Positions 6,944-10,022 of a DNA stretch of 10,022 nt are shown piece after piece. This stretch comes from Treponema sp. (GTDB lineage: Bacteria; Spirochaetota; Spirochaetia; Treponematales; Treponemataceae). Below the pieces are notes generated by a model, which saw only the letters and a list, made by a program, of their open reading frames with translations, did not search any database and was not told where the DNA came from. Location of the stretch: the NCBI GenBank assembly GCA_003455655.1, contig DMQP01000152.1, positions 1 through 10,022 on the forward strand, given 5' to 3'. Position 1 is the first letter of the stretch, and each line of letters opens with the position of its first letter. Position numbers and translations under genes: made by a program.

Positions 6944-6972
6944 TTGCCTAAGTGAGCGTTTGTGTATATAAT
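6944..6972 (+). promoter_or_regulatory. Promoter of the giant activase gene: TTGCCT-17-TATAAT
   Basis: A perfect -10 TATAAT (6967-6972) sits 17 bp after a -35 TTGCCT (6944-6949, 4 of 6). Transcription would start near 6979, leaving a short leader of about 23 bases that contains the Shine-Dalgarno. It lies in the 72-bp gap after the coiled-coil gene, so the activase has its own promoter despite the shared direction. Confidence 0.7.
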
Positions 6973-6988
6973 AAGAGTAGTTCAAATT

Positions 6989-6994
6989 AGAAGG
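6989..6994 (+). promoter_or_regulatory. Shine-Dalgarno AGAAGG of the giant activase gene
   Basis: AGAAGG lies 7 bases before the ATG at 7002-7004. It supports that start over the in-frame ATG at 7023, seven codons later. Confidence 0.65.
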
Positions 6995-7001
6995 TATACG
7001 A

Positions 7002-10000
7002 ATGTCAGGGAATGCACAGACTATGACTACTCCTATTCGCATAGGAATTGATGTCGGCTCAACAACGGTAAAAGTAGTTGCTTTGGGCGATAACGATGAA
7101 CTTTTATACGGAGCCTACGAAAGACACCGTGCAGATATACGCAATACGATTATTACTGTTGTAAATAAAGCGCTGGATCATCTTGAAAGTAAATTAACTT
7201 TGCGCGACTTGCAAACTGTAAGTGTTAAAGTTACTGGTTCTGGCGGTTTGTCTGTTTCTCAGTGGTTAAACATTCCCTTTATTCAGGAAGTAGTTGCAGC
7301 TACAACAGCAGTTAGAAAAATTATTCCTCAAACAGATGTTGTTATTGAACTTGGTGGTGAAGACGCAAAAATAACATATTTTACTGGCGGTGTAGAGCAG
7401 CGAATGAATGGCACTTGTGCTGGTGGAACTGGTGCTTTCATAGATCAGATGGCAGCACTTCTTGAAACAGATGCTTCTGGTTTGAATGAACTTGCGCGCG
7501 GAGCAACAACAATCTATCCAATTGCAGCACGATGCGGTGTTTTCGCAAAGACAGATGTTCAGCCTTTAATTAACGAAGGTGCTCGCCGTGAAGACATTGC
7601 GGCTTCTATTTTCCAAGCAGTTGTTTCGCAAACCATTTCTGGACTTGCATGCGGAAAACCAATCCGTGGACATGTTGCATTTTTAGGTGGTCCTCTTCAC
7701 TTCCTTGATCAGTTGCGTGAACGTTTTATTCTTACGCTTAAACTAAAAGATGATGAAATAATTGTTCCCGACAACAGCCAGCTTTTTGTAGCAAGTGGTG
7801 CAGCCTATTCTGCAGAACGAGTTATGAACTGCGCTGATGGAACTGAAAGTGACAAAGCTTTCCCCACAATTGCTCAGTTCCGTGACAGTCTTAAAAATCT
7901 TGTGGGGGCAGAACTGCAAGAAGTACAACGCCTTGAACCCTTGTTTACTTCTCAGCAAGAACTTGATGAATTTAATCAACGTCATGCTCAGGAAAAAGCA
8001 CTGACAGCTCCTCTCGATAAAGCAAGCGGTCCTGTCTTCTTGGGATTAGATGCTGGTTCTACAACAACAAAGGCTGTTCTTACCGACACACAGGGACGCA
8101 TTCTCTGGCGCTTTTACGATGTCAACGCTGGTAACCCAGTAGATTTAGCGGTTCGTGTTCTTAAAGATTTATATGCTATTTTGCCCAAAGACTGTTACAT
8201 TGCTCGTGCAGTTTCTACAGGTTACGGTGAAGCACTTTTCCAAGCAGCACTGGGTGTCGATGCAGGTGAAGTTGAGACAATTACGCATTACCGTGCCGCA
8301 GACTTTTTTGTTCCTGGTGTAGAATTTTTGCTCGACATTGGTGGACAAGATATGAAGTGTCTTCGTATGAAAGACGGAGCAATTACTTCAATTCAGTTAA
8401 ACGAAGCGTGTTCTTCTGGATGTGGTTCTTTCCTTGACAACTTTGCGCGCACTATGGGCATGAGTGTTCAAGACTTTTCTAAACTGGCACTGATGGCTCA
8501 AAAACCAGTTGACTTGGGAAGCCGTTGTACTGTCTTTATGAACAGCCGTGTTAAACAGGCACAAAAAGAAGGCGCAACTGTTGCCGACATTTCTGCAGGT
8601 CTTTCGTATTCAGTTATAAAAAATGCTTTGTTCAAAGTTATTAAACTGCGCAAGGCAAGTGAAATAGGTTCTAAAGTTGTTGTTCAAGGCGGAACATTTA
8701 ACAACGATGCTGTTTTGCGTGCATTCGAAAAAATTGCTGGTGTTCATGTTTACCGTCCAGATGTTGCAGGTCTTATGGGTGCATACGGTTCAGCGCTTAT
8801 TGCCCAAGATCAGTGGGAAGATTTGCGTCGTCCTAAACCCGATGACCCTGACCAGACTCCTAAATTTGTTAAGTCAGGAATTGCAACTCTTGAACAGCTT
8901 GAAAGTTTCCATGTTGATTTGGAATTGAAACGCTGTGGTAAATGTTCTAATAACTGTCTGCTTACTATAAACACTTTTACAACAGGCAACTCACAAGCTC
9001 GAACAGTACGCAAGTTTGTAACAGGTAACCGTTGTGAGCGTGGTGCAGAACTGGGCGAAGACGCACAGGTTGTTGATGCAAGTAACAAAGAGGCAACGCA
9101 ATTAGATGACAGTCTTGACGCAAAGACACTACCTAATTTGTTTGACTGGAAATACAAACGACTTTTCCATTATGTTCCTCTTAAAGCAGAAGAAGCTCCT
9201 ATGGGAACGGTTGGTATTCCTCGTGTGTTGAATATGTACGAAAACTATCCGCTCTGGTTTACGTTCTTTACAAAACTGGGCTTTAGAGTCATTTTGTCTC
9301 CGCGTTCAAGCAGAAGAGTGTACGAAAAAGGTCTTGAATCTATTCCTTCTGAATCAGTGTGCTATCCTGGAAAAATTTCTCACGGTCATATAGAAAGTCT
9401 CTTGCAGCAAGGCATTAAGTTTATTTTCTATCCCTGTGCACCTTATGAAACGCAAGAAGATTCTGGAGCAGGTAACCATTACAACTGTCCTATTGTTACT
9501 AGCTATCCTGAAGTTTTGCGTAACAATATCGAAGCTTTGAGACAGGACGAAAATCTTCTCTTTATGAATCCTTTCTTGCCTATCTACGACAAAGAACGTC
9601 TTGCTGAGCGTTTGCATGAAGAGCTTTCAAAACATTTCAAACTGTCGCTTGCAAAAGTAAAGGAAGCTGTTGCCGCTGCCTGGACAGAACAAGAATCTTT
9701 CCGCAAAGAAGTTCAAGCAAAGGGTGAAGAAGCTCTCGAAGAAATTATTACTCGCGGAGCAAATGGTATTGTGCTTGCAGGTCGACCCTATCACCTCGAT
9801 CCAGAAATTAACCACGGTATTCCCGAAATGATTCATGGATTAGGTCTTGCTGTTTTTACCGAAGATTCTGTTGCTCATTTAGGAAGTATAGAGCGCCCCT
9901 TACGCATTATAGACCAGTGGACATACCATAACCGCTTGTACCGTGCTGCTGCCTTTGTAAGCGAAATGCCTACGCTTGAGTTGGTTCAGTTAACCAGTTT

Positions 10001-10022
10001 TGGTTGTGGACTTGATGCTGTT
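7002..10022 (+). CDS. Giant 2-hydroxyacyl-CoA dehydratase activase-like protein (tandem BadF/HgdC ATPase domains plus dehydratase-like region), 3'-truncated
   Basis: I translated the frame through to the window end and met no stop: 1007 residues, C-terminus missing; relatives I recall are about 1400 or more. Domain 1 (about 12-272) and domain 2 (about 345-602) are each ASKHA-fold activases with phosphate loops [10 protein letters not shown] (15-24) and [10 protein letters not shown] (348-357), and GGEDAK/GGQDMK signatures. In HgdC-type activases one Cys per loop from each of two subunits holds a bridging [4Fe-4S]. Both positions occur here in both domains: Cys139 ([10 protein letters not shown]) and Cys178; Cys470 ([11 protein letters not shown]) and Cys509. 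The tandem could therefore form an internal pseudodimer (inference). A Cys645-X2-Cys648-X3-Cys652 cluster and Cys678 follow, suggesting another metal site. Residues from about 735 ([52 protein letters not shown]) resemble DUF2229/HgdB-like dehydratase regions. Known activases drive ATP-dependent electron transfer in anaerobes; this fused form's substrate is unknown. Confidence 0.93.
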   Translation, partial: MSGNAQTMTTPIRIGIDVGSTTVKVVALGDNDELLYGAYERHRADIRNTIITVVNKALDHLESKLTLRDLQTVSVKVTGSGGLSVSQWLNIPFIQEVVAATTAVRKIIPQTDVVIELGGEDAKITYFTGGVEQRMNGTCAGGTGAFIDQMAALLETDASGLNELARGATTIYPIAARCGVFAKTDVQPLINEGARREDIAASIFQAVVSQTISGLACGKPIRGHVAFLGGPLHFLDQLRERFILTLKLKDDEIIVPDNSQLFVASGAAYSAERVMNCADGTESDKAFPTIAQFRDSLKNLVGAELQEVQRLEPLFTSQQELDEFNQRHAQEKALTAPLDKASGPVFLGLDAGSTTTKAVLTDTQGRILWRFYDVNAGNPVDLAVRVLKDLYAILPKDCYIARAVSTGYGEALFQAALGVDAGEVETITHYRAADFFVPGVEFLLDIGGQDMKCLRMKDGAITSIQLNEACSSGCGSFLDNFARTMGMSVQDFSKLALMAQKPVDLGSRCTVFMNSRVKQAQKEGATVADISAGLSYSVIKNALFKVIKLRKASEIGSKVVVQGGTFNNDAVLRAFEKIAGVHVYRPDVAGLMGAYGSALIAQDQWEDLRRPKPDDPDQTPKFVKSGIATLEQLESFHVDLELKRCGKCSNNCLLTINTFTTGNSQARTVRKFVTGNRCERGAELGEDAQVVDASNKEATQLDDSLDAKTLPNLFDWKYKRLFHYVPLKAEEAPMGTVGIPRVLNMYENYPLWFTFFTKLGFRVILSPRSSRRVYEKGLESIPSESVCYPGKISHGHIESLLQQGIKFIFYPCAPYETQEDSGAGNHYNCPIVTSYPEVLRNNIEALRQDENLLFMNPFLPIYDKERLAERLHEELSKHFKLSLAKVKEAVAAAWTEQESFRKEVQAKGEEALEEIITRGANGIVLAGRPYHLDPEINHGIPEMIHGLGLAVFTEDSVAHLGSIERPLRIIDQWTYHNRLYRAAAFVSEMPTLELVQLTSFGCGLDAV

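Noticed and set aside
6921..6946. Possible hairpin terminator after the coiled-coil gene (AGAAA ... TTTCT)
   Set aside because: The stem is about 5 A/T-rich pairs with no following T-tract, too weak to call.
8810..9157. 115-residue - strand frame inside the activase gene
   Set aside because: It is antisense to the well-supported activase frame across its Cys-rich motif, with low-quality Ser/Arg-rich composition and no initiation signal.

Overview
This window looks like chromosomal DNA of a spirochaete, most likely a Treponema-type host-associated anaerobe. That placement is inferred from the gene content: a MurJ lipid II flippase, a membrane-bound class III cyclase with a C-terminal tail seen in such cyclases, and a giant two-headed acyl-CoA dehydratase activase typical of strict anaerobes. 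The moderate-to-low G+C content and highly acidic repeat proteins also fit. No sequence search was possible, so the taxonomy is tentative. I see no RNA gene, insertion sequence, phage gene or CRISPR array. The window reads as ordinary chromosome with some interesting gene architecture.

Layout. (1) Positions 1-800, + strand: the 3' part of an unrecognised gene. Its product has a long Glu/Pro/Val tandem-repeat region followed by a helical C-terminal domain. (2) Positions 780-3573, - strand: a two-gene unit, murJ followed by an M24-family Xaa-Pro peptidase. The two genes overlap by 11 bp, with a strong Shine-Dalgarno inside the end of murJ. The peptidase gene converges on gene 1 and overlaps its 3' end by 21 bp. 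A good intrinsic terminator for gene 1 lies inside the peptidase coding sequence at 834-870. (3) Positions 3574-3627: a 54-bp divergent promoter region whose two opposed -10 boxes overlap by 2 bp. (4) Positions 3628-6929, + strand: a membrane adenylate/guanylate cyclase overlapping by 22 bp with a gene for a single-pass membrane coiled-coil protein of unknown function. (5) Positions 6930-7001: a short gap with a clear sigma70-type promoter and a Shine-Dalgarno. (6) Positions 7002-10022, + strand: the first 1007 residues of a large protein with two BadF/HgdC-type ATPase domains, a four-cysteine motif and a dehydratase-like region. It runs off the window end.

How the genes may work together. 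MurJ acts in peptidoglycan precursor export. The co-transcribed peptidase probably has a housekeeping role in peptide turnover and shares only its transcript with murJ. The cyclase and the coiled-coil membrane protein are translationally coupled and both membrane-anchored, so they are the best candidates for a physical or functional pair: a sensor-cyclase plus an extracytoplasmic partner. The giant activase has its own promoter and is probably unrelated functionally. The observations most worth checking are the overlapping divergent promoter with a possibly leaderless cyclase mRNA, the altered purine-binding region of the cyclase, the cyclase-partner gene, and the terminator embedded in an opposing gene.
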